From NCBI RefSeq assembly GCF_022748595.1, contig NZ_JALDSX010000011.1, forward strand, positions 1 to 64,000: DNA of 64,000 nucleotides, read 5' to 3'. This stretch comes from Brevibacterium sp. ZH18. GTDB taxonomy: Bacteria; Actinomycetota; Actinomycetes; Actinomycetales; Brevibacteriaceae. The notes under the pieces are model-generated. The model saw only the letters and a program-made list of their open reading frames with translations. It did not search any database and was not told the origin of the DNA. Position numbers and translations under genes: made by a program. The stretch's first letter is position 1. Every line of letters begins with the position of its first letter. Below are positions 7,735-16,572 of this stretch, piece by piece.

Positions 7735-9567
7735 ATGACCGAAGTAGCCGATCGCTTCACCAACGGCTTCGACGCCGCCGTCGTCGAGGCGTGGATCGCC
7801 GATGATCCCGATCAGCAGACCGCGACCACCTTGGCCAACATCCTGGCCGCGGCGAAAGATGGCGACGAAGCGGCGCGAGCCGACCTTAAGGACCGATTCG
7901 CCGGCCCCCTGACTTTCGGCACCGCCGGACTGCGCGGAGAGATCGCTGCCGGACCCAACCGGATGAACCGTGCCGTCGTCATCCGTGCCGCGGCCGGGCT
8001 CTCCCGCTTCCTCCTCGACACAGTTGGCGAGGGTTTCACGGTCGTCATCGGCTGCGACGCCCGCTACAAGTCCTCTGACTTCGCGCGTGATACCGCAGCT
8101 GTCGTCACGGCGGCCGGCGGAACAGCTATCCAACTGCCCGATCAGCTGCCCACCCCCTTGCTCGCGTTCGCACTGTCGCACTTGCAGGCCGACGCCGGCG
8201 TCATGGTCACCGCGTCCCACAACCCGCCGGCCGACAACGGCTACAAGGTCTACCTCGGCAAGCGTCCGCTGTTGGCGATCGAGTCCGATCCTGCTGCCGC
8301 CGAGGCGGGGGCCGGTGCCCAGATCGTCAGCCCTGCCGACGCTCTCATCGCCGAGCAGATCGCTGCCGTCGAATCCGTGGCCTCCGTCTCGCGTGCCGAA
8401 TCCGGGTGGGAATGCCTCGACGACACCATCGTCGAGACCTACCTTGAGCGCATCGATGCACTCAACGTGTCCTCGAGTGCCGACCTGTCCATTGTGCTCA
8501 CCTCCCTGCACGGTGTCGGAGCCTCCGTCGCCGAGGCGGCACTGGCCCGCACCGGTTTCACGAACCTCCACCCTGTCCCCTCCCAACAGGCACCTGATCC
8601 GGACTTTCCGACCGTGGCGTTTCCCAACCCCGAAGAGGCCGGAGCTCTCGACGAGTCGTATGCACTGGCCCGGGAGGTCGGTGCAGAACTCATCATCGCC
8701 AACGACCCGGACGCTGATCGGTTCTCCGCAGCGATCCCTGACTCCTCACTCGCTGCAGGCTATCGGCAGCTGTCCGGCGACGAGGTGGGTCTTCTCCTCG
8801 GCGAAGACATCGCGACCCGTCTGGCGCAGGGTGACCATCACACGGACCACGCTGGCGGCGTCTCGCCGGTGTTCGCGAACTCGATCGTCTCTTCGCGAGG
8901 TTTGGCCGCTGCTGCCCGCAGTCATGGGTTCACGGCGACGAACACGCTCACGGGGTTCAAGTGGATCTCGCGAGTGCCCGGCCTCGTCTTCGGCTACGAA
9001 GAGGCGCTGGGTTACTGTGTCGATCCCGCGGCGGTCCGAGACAAGGACGGAATCTCAGCAGCTGTGACCTTCGCGGCTCTGGCCTCACGCCTCAAGGAAT
9101 CGGGTTCGAGCATCGACGCCGAACTCGACCGGATCCGCAACCGCGACGGATACTTCGCAACCGCACCGCTGAGCTTCCGCCTCGAGGACGTCAGTCTCAT
9201 TGCTTCGGCGATGGCGAAGCTGCGGGAGAACCCACCGATGACTCTGGCTGGCTCTCCTGTCGCTGAAGTCCATGACCTGTCCCAGGGGTATGAGGGCCTG
9301 CCCCCGACGGACGGGATTCTGCTGCTTTCGGAGTCGAACACCCGTGTGATCGTGCGTCCTTCGGGAACGGAGCCGAAGCTCAAGTGCTATCTCGAGGTCG
9401 TCGCCGACCCGGAGGGTATAGCCGCAGCAGCTGCCGCCGACCAGCGAGCAGTCGCCGCTGCCGGGATCAGCCTCACCACAACCTCGGCGAGTGCGTCGCT
9501 GGCTCCTGCGCTCAAGGAGCGACTGACCTCGATCAGCTCCGAGCTCAAGGACTTCTTCGGCCTCTGA
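7735..9567 (+). CDS. pmmB: Phospho-sugar mutase (phosphopentomutase/PmmB-like)
   Basis: A 610-residue alpha-D-phosphohexomutase superfamily enzyme. Landmarks are FGTAGLRG near residue 60, the phosphoserine loop TASHNPPADNGYK near 158-170, the metal loop DPDADRF near 323 and the phosphate-binding loop RPSGTEPK near 540. The ATG at 7735 has a good ribosome site (AAGGAC). Its place next to punA, facing deoC, suggests it interconverts ribose- or deoxyribose-1-phosphate and the 5-phosphate. Family members also act on glucose or mannose phosphates, so specificity is inferred from context. It converges on deoC with a strong palindrome between them. Confidence 0.88.
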   Translation: MTEVADRFTNGFDAAVVEAWIADDPDQQTATTLANILAAAKDGDEAARADLKDRFAGPLTFGTAGLRGEIAAGPNRMNRAVVIRAAAGLSRFLLDTVGEGFTVVIGCDARYKSSDFARDTAAVVTAAGGTAIQLPDQLPTPLLAFALSHLQADAGVMVTASHNPPADNGYKVYLGKRPLLAIESDPAAAEAGAGAQIVSPADALIAEQIAAVESVASVSRAESGWECLDDTIVETYLERIDALNVSSSADLSIVLTSLHGVGASVAEAALARTGFTNLHPVPSQQAPDPDFPTVAFPNPEEAGALDESYALAREVGAELIIANDPDADRFSAAIPDSSLAAGYRQLSGDEVGLLLGEDIATRLAQGDHHTDHAGGVSPVFANSIVSSRGLAAAARSHGFTATNTLTGFKWISRVPGLVFGYEEALGYCVDPAAVRDKDGISAAVTFAALASRLKESGSSIDAELDRIRNRDGYFATAPLSFRLEDVSLIASAMAKLRENPPMTLAGSPVAEVHDLSQGYEGLPPTDGILLLSESNTRVIVRPSGTEPKLKCYLEVVADPEGIAAAAAADQRAVAAAGISLTTTSASASLAPALKERLTSISSELKDFFGL

Positions 9568-9609
9568 GATTTCGTGTACGCGGCCTCTGACCACGTGTGC
9601 GCGTGAGAA

Positions 9610-9674
9610 AGGGCTCGGTCTGTGTTTCAGGGCTCGGGTTTTGAAACCGAGCGCTGAAACACAGACCGAGCCCT
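9610..9674. terminator. 65-bp palindrome between convergent mutase and deoC genes
   Basis: Outer arms of 21 bp (9610-9630 and 9654-9674) are perfectly complementary. The 23-base interior itself contains GCTCGG/CCGAGC arms and GTTTTGAAAC. It is a likely bidirectional terminator and can form a cruciform. Confidence 0.85.
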
Positions 9675-9690
9675 GAACTTACTGCAAGCC

Positions 9691-10344
9691 TCAGTCCGAG
9701 AGACCGGCGAGGATCCCAGCGGAACCGGAGAGCCCGAGGCGTGAGGCGCCGGCGGCAATCATCTCTTCGGCAGCTTCGACGGTACGGATTCCACCGGAGG
9801 CTTTGACGCCGAGGCGGTCCCCGACGGTCTTGCGCATGAGAGAGACAGCGTGTGCGCTGGCTCCGCCTGCGGGGTGGAAGCCGGTGGAGGTCTTGACGAA
9901 GCCGGCCCCGGCGGCCTCGGCACGGCGGCAGGCTTCGACGATCTGCTCGTCGCTCAGCGCAGCCGACTCGATGATGACCTTGACCAGGGCTGATCCGCTG
10001 GCGTCGACGACGCCGCGAATGTCGGCCTCCAGCGCGTCGAAGTCACCGGCGATGGCCTGACCGATGTTGATGACCATGTCGACTTCATCGGCGCCGTCGG
10101 CGACTGCCTGAGCGGCCTCGGCGGCCTTGATTTCGGGCTTGACCTGACCGCTGGGGAAACCGACCACTGTGGCGACGAGGAGCTCGGCGGTATCGGCAAC
10201 GGGAAGCATCGACGGCGAGACGCAGACGGCGAGCACGCCGAGGTCCTTGGCTTCCTTCACAAGAGCCTCGACATCGGCTGGTGTGGCTTCAGGCTTGAGT
10301 AGCGTGTGGTCGATGAGTGCTGCGACTTCGGCTCTGCTGGTCAT
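9691..10344 (-). CDS. deoC: Deoxyribose-phosphate aldolase
   Basis: A 217-residue class I aldolase that splits 2-deoxyribose-5-phosphate into glyceraldehyde-3-phosphate and acetaldehyde. The Schiff-base lysine is in [10 protein letters not shown] near residue 150; LIDHTLLKP at the N terminus and ASGGIRT near the C terminus are family signatures, and the length is normal. It is the last gene of the leftward nucleoside catabolism cluster, 97 bases beyond deoA, and completes the path from deoxynucleosides to central metabolism. Confidence 0.95.
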   Translation of the reverse strand: MTSRAEVAALIDHTLLKPEATPADVEALVKEAKDLGVLAVCVSPSMLPVADTAELLVATVVGFPSGQVKPEIKAAEAAQAVADGADEVDMVINIGQAIAGDFDALEADIRGVVDASGSALVKVIIESAALSDEQIVEACRRAEAAGAGFVKTSTGFHPAGGASAHAVSLMRKTVGDRLGVKASGGIRTVEAAEEMIAAGASRLGLSGSAGILAGLSD

Positions 10345-10441
10345 GGTGTCCTCCAGTGTGGTTCGTGCTGTGTTTGTGAGTGCTCAGGTGGTTCGTGCTA
10401 CGCCTGTGATCGGGACGCTGCACCGGTGAGAAGCGTTGGGC

Positions 10442-11731
10442 TCAGGTGATCTTCTCGAGCACGATCGAATCCGCAACAGCGCCGAGGCTGCCACCGATCT
10501 CGACGGCGTCCTCAAGAGATTCGAGGGCCCGGGCGAAGCGTTCCGGGGTGGCCGTGTGCAGCGTCATCAGGGGTTGGCCGGCGCTGACAGTGTCTCCCGG
10601 TTTGGCGTGGAGTTCGATCCCGGCCACGTCCTGGACCGGGTCCTCCTTGCGGGCCCGTCCGGCACCCAGGCGCCAGGACGCAACTCCGACGGACAGGGCA
10701 TCGAGTCGGCTGAGAACCCCGGACGCAGGCGCGGTGACGACCTCGGTGTGTTCTGCCACGGGCAGAGCCGCCTCCGGATCACCGTTCTGGGCCCGGATCA
10801 TCTTCTTCCACACATCCATCGCCCGACCATCGGACAGGGCCGCGCGCACATCGACGTCGGTCTTGCCGGCCAGGCGCAGCATCTCCTCAGCCAAGGCCAC
10901 CGTCAAATCGACGACGTCGGAGGGGCCTCCTCCGGCAAGCACGTCCACGGATTCGCGGACCTCGAGTGCGTTGCCGACCGTGAGCCCCAGCGGGGTCGAC
11001 ATGTCGGTGAGCAGAGCTGAGGTCTTGACCCCGGCCGCCTTGCCCAGATCGACCATGGTCCTGGCGAGCTTCTGCGCCTTGGACAGGTCTTTCATGAACG
11101 CACCCGATCCGACCTTGACGTCGAGGACAAGTCCCTGAGTGCCCTCAGCGATCTTCTTCGACATGATCGAGGAGGCGATGAGCGGGATGCAGTCCACCGT
11201 CGACGTGGTGTCGCGCAGTGCGTAGAGCTTCTTGTCCGCCGGTGCCAAGCCGGACCCGGCAGCGCAGATGACAGCACCGAGGTCCTCGAGCTGGTCGAGG
11301 ATCGCCTCGTTGCTCAGACCGGCCTGCCAACCGGGAATGGATTCGAGCTTGTCGAGGGTGCCACCCGTATGACCAAGGCCGCGTCCGGAGAGCTGCGGGA
11401 CGGCGACATCGAAGACTGCCACCAGCGGGGCCAGAGGCAGGGTGATCTTGTCACCGACTCCCCCTGTCGAATGCTTGTCCGAGGTCGGCCGTGACAACGA
11501 GGAGAAGTCCATCCGCTCACCCGAGGCGATCATCGCCTGCGTCCAGTCCGCGATCTCACCCGGTTCCATGTCGTTGATGAAGATGGCCATGGCCAGGGCC
11601 GCCATCTGCTCATCGGCGACGACACCACGGGTATAGGCGTCGATCACCCAGTCGATCTGGTCCTTGCTCAAGGTGTGGCCATCGCGTTTGGCTGCGATGA
11701 CGTCGACGGCGTCGAATGCCTCTATGGTCAC
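10442..11731 (-). CDS. deoA: Thymidine phosphorylase
   Basis: A 429-residue pyrimidine-nucleoside phosphorylase of the DeoA/Pdp family, which cleaves thymidine (possibly uridine) to the base and deoxyribose-1-phosphate. Landmarks are KHSTGGVGDK near residue 87, GRGLGHTGGTLDKLE near 115 and DVKVGSGAFMKD near 195, and the C-terminal domain is intact. The start codon is GTG (11729-11731). It sits between cdd, which makes uridine or deoxyuridine, and deoC, which consumes deoxyribose-5-phosphate. Whether it prefers thymidine or accepts uridine cannot be told here. Confidence 0.93.
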   Translation of the reverse strand: MTIEAFDAVDVIAAKRDGHTLSKDQIDWVIDAYTRGVVADEQMAALAMAIFINDMEPGEIADWTQAMIASGERMDFSSLSRPTSDKHSTGGVGDKITLPLAPLVAVFDVAVPQLSGRGLGHTGGTLDKLESIPGWQAGLSNEAILDQLEDLGAVICAAGSGLAPADKKLYALRDTTSTVDCIPLIASSIMSKKIAEGTQGLVLDVKVGSGAFMKDLSKAQKLARTMVDLGKAAGVKTSALLTDMSTPLGLTVGNALEVRESVDVLAGGGPSDVVDLTVALAEEMLRLAGKTDVDVRAALSDGRAMDVWKKMIRAQNGDPEAALPVAEHTEVVTAPASGVLSRLDALSVGVASWRLGAGRARKEDPVQDVAGIELHAKPGDTVSAGQPLMTLHTATPERFARALESLEDAVEIGGSLGAVADSIVLEKIT

Positions 11732-11781
11732 AGTGTCAGTCCTTCGTTCTTCGGATGCGGCCGGACTCCCGGCCGCGGTCG

Positions 11782-11823
11782 ATCGCCGAGGTGGTGCTGG
11801 GATCGCAGTGCCACCTCGGCGAT
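11782..11823. repeat. Inverted repeat between deoA and cdd built from the 12-mer motif
   Basis: Arms ATCGCCGAGGTGG (11782-11794) and CCACCTCGGCGAT (11811-11823) are perfect, with a 16-base loop. It lies between two genes of the same operon. It may be an operator, processing site or simply two inverted copies of the motif described in the findings. Confidence 0.8.
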
Positions 11824-11830
11824 ATCGGGT

Positions 11831-12340
11831 TCAGTGCTTCGCTGCGCTGTGCGAACCGGAACCCTCGGTCTGGGCTTCGACCCGCAGATGAGCGGGACCG
11901 AAGGCCTCGGGGAGCACGACGGACATGGGAACTCTGCCGTTGGGCATGTTGAGGACCATGTCGTTGCCGCCGTGTTCGAACAGCAGTTGGCGGCACCGAC
12001 CGCAGGGCGCCAGGGTCGCACCCTTCCCGTCCACGCAGTCGAACGCGACGAGGCGTCCTCCACCGGACATGAACAGATCGGAGACCAGTGAGCACTCGGC
12101 ACACAGCGTGACTCCGAACGAGGCATTCTCGATATTGGCACCGCTGACGATCCGTCCATCGTCGACGAGCGCGGCTGCACCCACCGGGTAGGACGAATAC
12201 GGGGCGTATGCCTGGCTCATCGCGCGCAGGGCCTCGTCGCGCAGAAGCGACCAGGTGTCCTCGCTCAGGTCATCGACCGAGACGGGGATCGGTTCCTCAC
12301 TCCACACGTGTTCAGAGGCTTCGACATCTGCAGAAGTCAT
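11831..12340 (-). CDS. cdd: Cytidine deaminase
   Basis: A 169-residue homotetrameric-type cytidine deaminase that converts (deoxy)cytidine to (deoxy)uridine. The zinc site is TLCAECS and APCGRCRQ, with the catalytic Glu in the first motif, and YAPYSSYPVGAA marks the N-terminal substrate region. It has about 30 extra N-terminal residues compared with the shortest family members. ATG 12340 lies 27 bases after the second permease gene, so it is probably co-transcribed with the importer. Confidence 0.95.
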   Translation of the reverse strand: MTSADVEASEHVWSEEPIPVSVDDLSEDTWSLLRDEALRAMSQAYAPYSSYPVGAAALVDDGRIVSGANIENASFGVTLCAECSLVSDLFMSGGGRLVAFDCVDGKGATLAPCGRCRQLLFEHGGNDMVLNMPNGRVPMSVVLPEAFGPAHLRVEAQTEGSGSHSAAKH

Positions 12341-12367
12341 GGGGATACCTCTTTCTTCAATGGTGAC

Positions 12368-13651
12368 CTATTTGACGTACGGCACGCCTTCAGCTGCCGG
12401 CGGGCGAACCCGGCCGACGAAACCGGCGACGGCGAGGACCGTGACGATGTAGGGAAGCATGAGCAGCAGTTCGTTGGCCACGGGGGTGCCGATGGACTGC
12501 AGGGTATTGCCCAAACTCTTCGAGAAGCCGAACAGCAGCGCTGCCAACAGTGCGCCCTTCGGGTTCCATTTGCCGAGGATCATCGCGGCCAGGGCGATGT
12601 ATCCCTGCCCGGCGGACATCTCTTTGCCGAAGGCCAGGCCTGAGCCGACGGTGAAGAACGCACCGCCGAGTCCAGCGATGGCACCAGCCATGAGCGTATT
12701 GCGCACGCGGGTGAAGTTGACCTTGATGCCCACGGTGTCGGCGGCCTTGGGGTGTTCGCCGACGGCACGCATGCGCAGGCCCCACTTCGAGCGGAACACG
12801 AAGATCTGCAGAGCGATCACCACGACGTACATGATGTAGACGAGGATGTTCTGGTCGAAGAGCACCCGGCCCAGGATCGGGATGTCCGAGAGCAGTGGGA
12901 TCGGCAGATTGGGCAGCTTCTGCCGCGCGTTCCACAGCTCGGGGTTCTGCGTCAGAACCGTGGAGTAGAGGAAGCTCGTGAGGCCGACGACGAGAACATT
13001 GAGGACGACGCCGATGATGATCTGGTTGACCCAGTACTTCACAGCGAAGAACGTCAGGACGACGGCCACGAGGGCACCGGCGATCGGTGCTGCCAGCAGT
13101 CCCGCGTAGGGGTTCTTGACCACCGAGGCGACGACTGCGGCGAGGAACGCACCGGCCAGCAGCTGACCTTCGATGGCGATGTTGATGATGCCCGACCGTT
13201 CACCGACGAGCCCGCACATGGCACCGAAGATCAGCGGCACGGACAGTGCAAGAGCACCGGCGAGCAGGGTCGTCAACGGGATCACGCCGCCGCTGCCGCC
13301 GCCGGCCCAGGCGAGGAACGAGACGACGAAGAGGATGCCGAAGACCATCGGGAACCATGCGGCAAGGGTGACCCGCTTGATTGCGAAGTAGATCGCGGCC
13401 GCAGCCATGATCACCAGGATGATCGAGAGCACGAGCCCGGCCACGGTCGAGGACACGACGACGTCGGGGATGGCGAAGAAATCTCCGCCGGTCGCGATCC
13501 GGAACGTCGTCTCACCGTCGCGGCCGAGAATGCCGAAGAAAATGAGCGAGACGAGGGCCAGGATCGAATAGGTGATCGGGAACTTCCACACGATCGGGGC
13601 CAGCGCCTTCGACTGGGACGCAGATTTCTCTTCAAGGATCTGAGCAGTCAT
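12368..13651 (-). CDS. Nucleoside ABC transporter permease 2
   Basis: A 427-residue polytopic permease of the branched-chain/BMP-type ABC family (about ten helices), with FGAMCGLVGERSGIINIAIEGQLL in its core, the segment typical of this family. ATG 13651 is one base from the stop of the other permease, so the two are coupled. I reject the 28-residue longer start, which would overlap the upstream gene. The pair corresponds to NupP/NupQ of the B. subtilis guanosine importer. Nucleoside specificity is inferred from the adjacent salvage genes. Confidence 0.9.
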   Translation of the reverse strand: MTAQILEEKSASQSKALAPIVWKFPITYSILALVSLIFFGILGRDGETTFRIATGGDFFAIPDVVVSSTVAGLVLSIILVIMAAAAIYFAIKRVTLAAWFPMVFGILFVVSFLAWAGGGSGGVIPLTTLLAGALALSVPLIFGAMCGLVGERSGIINIAIEGQLLAGAFLAAVVASVVKNPYAGLLAAPIAGALVAVVLTFFAVKYWVNQIIIGVVLNVLVVGLTSFLYSTVLTQNPELWNARQKLPNLPIPLLSDIPILGRVLFDQNILVYIMYVVVIALQIFVFRSKWGLRMRAVGEHPKAADTVGIKVNFTRVRNTLMAGAIAGLGGAFFTVGSGLAFGKEMSAGQGYIALAAMILGKWNPKGALLAALLFGFSKSLGNTLQSIGTPVANELLLMLPYIVTVLAVAGFVGRVRPPAAEGVPYVK

Positions 13652-13652
13652 G

Positions 13653-14885
13653 TCAGGCCTCCTTCCGCTTGAGCACCGGTGTGGGCAACCGGAAGATGGA
13701 CCGCACCAGCGGTGGGGCCGCAATGAGCAGAACAATCACGGACTGGACGACGAGGACGATGTCGATCGGGGTTCCGGTCTGCGACTGCATGAGGTAGCCG
13801 CCGGCCTTGAACGCACCGAACAGCAGGCCCGCGAGGAACGTTCCCAGTGGCTTCGAGCGTCCCAGCAGGGCGACGGTGATCGCGTCGAATCCGATCGATC
13901 CGCTGATTCCGCCGGTGAGTTTGTATTCGGTGCCGAGGACCTGCGCAGCCCCGCCGAGTCCGGCCAGGGCACCGGCGACGACCATGACGATGATCGTCAC
14001 CTTCGACACCGAGATGCCTGCGGTCCGAGCCGCATGCGGGTTCGCGCCGACGGCTTTGAACTCGAAGCCGATGGTCGAGCGCTCGAGCAGCCACCATACG
14101 AAGATCGTCGCGAGGATGGCGATGATGAAGCCAAAGTGCAGACGGAACGGAGCCGGCAGGAGCAGGAACATCTGCGAGGAATCGTCGATAGTCCGTGACT
14201 GCGGGTTCGCCGAAGTGGTGTGGGTGAACCAGTTCTGCTTGAGCAGGTACCCCAGCATGTAGCCGGCGATGGAGTTGAGCATGATCGTCACGATCACCTC
14301 GTTGGCACCGGTGCGTGCCTTGAGGACGCCGGCGATGCCTGCCCAGATCGCACCGCCGACGATGCCGCCGACGGCGGCGATGAGCATGTGGACGACAGGC
14401 GGCAGGTGCAGGGCATAACCGAGGAAACCGGCGATCGTGGCGCCGAGGATGACCTGGCCCTGACCGCCGATGTTGAACAGACCCGAACGGAAGGCCATGG
14501 CGATGCCGAGGCCCGCCAGGATGAGCGGGGTGCCGTTGACCATGGATTCGGTCAGCGGGCGGATGGAACGTTCAGCGGTGCGGGCGTCCCAGTCGAAGAC
14601 GGCGCCGCGGAACAGTGCCGAGTATGCCTCACCGACTGTCGAGAACAGTGTCGAGAAGAACGAACCGGGTGCGGCGAAGAGGTTCTTCGCGGCGTCGATG
14701 ACGTCGGCGTTCGACACCGCGATGAGAACCCCACCGAGGAGGAGCGCGAGCACGATGGCCAGCACCGAGACCAGCCAGGAACCCGAGAGGATCTCCTGCA
14801 GCAGGTTCTGTTCCTTGCCCGGTTCCGCCTCGGCGGTCGGTGGTGGTGCCGGCGATGGAGCAGCCGGGGAGATGTCAGTCGTCAT
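13653..14885 (-). CDS. Nucleoside ABC transporter permease 1
   Basis: A 410-residue inner-membrane permease with a proline/alanine-rich cytoplasmic leader of about 30 residues, then about nine to ten helices. It includes GLGIAMAFRSGLFNIGGQGQ, the hallmark of BMP-type transporter permeases. Its ATG overlaps the stop of the ATPase gene by four bases (ATGA). With permease 2 it would form the heterodimeric channel of the importer. Confidence 0.9.
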   Translation of the reverse strand: MTTDISPAAPSPAPPPTAEAEPGKEQNLLQEILSGSWLVSVLAIVLALLLGGVLIAVSNADVIDAAKNLFAAPGSFFSTLFSTVGEAYSALFRGAVFDWDARTAERSIRPLTESMVNGTPLILAGLGIAMAFRSGLFNIGGQGQVILGATIAGFLGYALHLPPVVHMLIAAVGGIVGGAIWAGIAGVLKARTGANEVIVTIMLNSIAGYMLGYLLKQNWFTHTTSANPQSRTIDDSSQMFLLLPAPFRLHFGFIIAILATIFVWWLLERSTIGFEFKAVGANPHAARTAGISVSKVTIIVMVVAGALAGLGGAAQVLGTEYKLTGGISGSIGFDAITVALLGRSKPLGTFLAGLLFGAFKAGGYLMQSQTGTPIDIVLVVQSVIVLLIAAPPLVRSIFRLPTPVLKRKEA

Positions 14886-16498
14886 TTGGTTTCCTCCGCC
14901 GAGGTGGTGGCTGAGTTCGTCTCGGATGCCGCGGTGGCGGCGTCGTCATGTCCCGCGGTGGCGGCGTCGTCATGTCCCGCGGTGGCGGCCAGGGCCTCTT
15001 CGGCCGGGACACCAGCCATCATCAGACCGAGTGCCTCACGCGAGGTGTCAGCGCCGACGATGCCGACGATGCGCCCCGAGTACATGACCGCGATCCGGTC
15101 GGCGAGGCCGTAGACCTCGTCGAGTTCGGTCGAGACGATGAGGCACGGGGTGCCGGCATCGCGTTCGGCGATCACGCGTTTGTGCACGAATTCGATGGAT
15201 CCGACGTCGAGGCCGCGGGTGGGCTGGCTGGCGATGAAGAGGCGCAGGTCACGGCCGAGCTCGCGCGAGAGCACGACCTTCTGCTGGTTGCCGCCCGAGA
15301 GCGTCGCGATCGGGTCGAAGACGCTGCCGAGGCGGATGTCGAACTCGTCGACCTTGCGCTTCGCCGCTTCGGTGATGACGGCCGATTTGAGGTTGAGCCC
15401 CTTCGCGTACGGCGCACGGTCGTAGACGTCGAGGATCATGTTCTCGCGGATCGCGAACTCGGCGATGATGCCGTCGGTCGATCGATCCTCCGGAACGAAG
15501 CCGATGCCGGAGCCCAGACGACTCTTCACCGACTGCCCGACCAGGTTCTTGCCGTCGAGCGTGATCGTGCCCAGACGCGGCTCGGTCAGTCCGATGATGG
15601 TTTCGGCCAATTCCGTCTGGCCATTGCCCTGCACACCGGCGACGGCGAGGATCTCGCCACGGTGGAGGTCGAAGCTGACATCGTCGACGACGACGTTCTC
15701 GGTCTTGTCGACCACGGTGAGATTTCTGACCTTGAAGGTCGCATCGCCGGGATCAGCGGTGTCCTTCTCGGTAGTCAGGGAGACGTTGCGGCCGACCATC
15801 TGGCTGGCCAGTTCCGCCTCGGTGGATTCCGGTGAGGCCTCGCCGACGATCTTGCCGCGGCGGATGACCGTGATGGAGTCCGCGATCGCGCGGACCTCAC
15901 GCAGTTTGTGGGTGATGAAGACGATCGAGGTGCCCTGCTCTTTGAGCTGGCGCATGATCGAGATCAGCTCGTCGGTCTCCTGCGGAGTGAGCACTGCAGT
16001 GGGCTCATCGAGGATGAGGATCTCCGCATCGCGCGACAGCGCCTTGATGATCTCGACCCGCTGCTGAGCACCAACAGGCAGATCTTCGATGAGGGCATCA
16101 GGGTCGATGTTGAAGTTGAATCGGGAGGAGATGTCCCGGACCTTCTTCCGCGCCTCGGCGAGGTCGAGGAGTCCCAGACTCTTCGTCGGCTCGTATCCCA
16201 GCGCCACCGATTCGGCGACCGTGAACACGGGCACGAGCATGAAGTGCTGGTGGACCATGCCGATGCCTGCGGCCACAGCATCGCCGGGGCCGGAGAACTT
16301 CACCGGCTTGCCGTCGATGAGGATCTCTCCCCCGTCGGCGTCGTAGAGTCCATAGAGGACGTTCATCATGGTGGATTTACCGGCGCCGTTCTCACCCAGC
16401 AGGGCATGGATCTCGCCCGGCTCGATGGTGAGATCGATGTGGTCATTGGCCACGAACGATCCGAACACCTTGGTCATCCCGCGAAGCTCGAGTTTCAC
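14882..16498 (-). CDS. Nucleoside ABC transporter ATP-binding protein
   Basis: A 538-residue duplicated ATPase of the sugar/nucleoside importer class. Half one has Walker A GENGAGKST at residues 35-43, the divergent signature LPVGAQQRVEI near 145 and Walker B LILDEP near 165. Half two has a degenerate Walker A (GVQGNGQTE), the signature LSGGNQQKV and the degenerate Walker B LFIASQPTRGLD, as usual for this class where one site is weakly catalytic. The C-terminal tail carries a 24-bp in-frame duplication (14931-14978) that doubles ATAGHDDA. It is separated from bmpA by a hairpin that could reduce its expression relative to the binding protein. Confidence 0.93.
   Translation of the reverse strand: MKLELRGMTKVFGSFVANDHIDLTIEPGEIHALLGENGAGKSTMMNVLYGLYDADGGEILIDGKPVKFSGPGDAVAAGIGMVHQHFMLVPVFTVAESVALGYEPTKSLGLLDLAEARKKVRDISSRFNFNIDPDALIEDLPVGAQQRVEIIKALSRDAEILILDEPTAVLTPQETDELISIMRQLKEQGTSIVFITHKLREVRAIADSITVIRRGKIVGEASPESTEAELASQMVGRNVSLTTEKDTADPGDATFKVRNLTVVDKTENVVVDDVSFDLHRGEILAVAGVQGNGQTELAETIIGLTEPRLGTITLDGKNLVGQSVKSRLGSGIGFVPEDRSTDGIIAEFAIRENMILDVYDRAPYAKGLNLKSAVITEAAKRKVDEFDIRLGSVFDPIATLSGGNQQKVVLSRELGRDLRLFIASQPTRGLDVGSIEFVHKRVIAERDAGTPCLIVSTELDEVYGLADRIAVMYSGRIVGIVGADTSREALGLMMAGVPAEEALAATAGHDDAATAGHDDAATAASETNSATTSAEETK
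14931..14990 (-). repeat. 24-bp in-frame duplication at the C terminus of the ABC ATPase
   Basis: Two identical 24-bp units (14931-14954, 14955-14978) plus a half copy, encoding ATAGHDDA repeats in the tail beyond the second ATPase domain. Confidence 0.85.
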
Positions 16499-16525
16499 TG
16501 CTTCCGGTACTCCTCACAAATTCGA

Positions 16526-16561
16526 AAACTGCAGGGCCGAAAGATATCGGCCCTGCAGTTT
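16526..16561 (-). terminator. Stem-loop between bmpA and the ATPase gene
   Basis: Perfect 15-bp arms at 16526-16540 and 16547-16561 with a six-base loop. On the minus strand the stem is followed by TTTT. Downstream genes of the same transporter follow in the same direction, so it is best read as a partial terminator or processing and stability hairpin. Confidence 0.75.
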
Positions 16562-16572
16562 AACCTATTCGC

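Noticed and set aside
6880-8586. 568-aa open frame on the minus strand
   Set aside because: Antisense to punA and the phospho-sugar mutase; Gly/Asp-rich shadow product.
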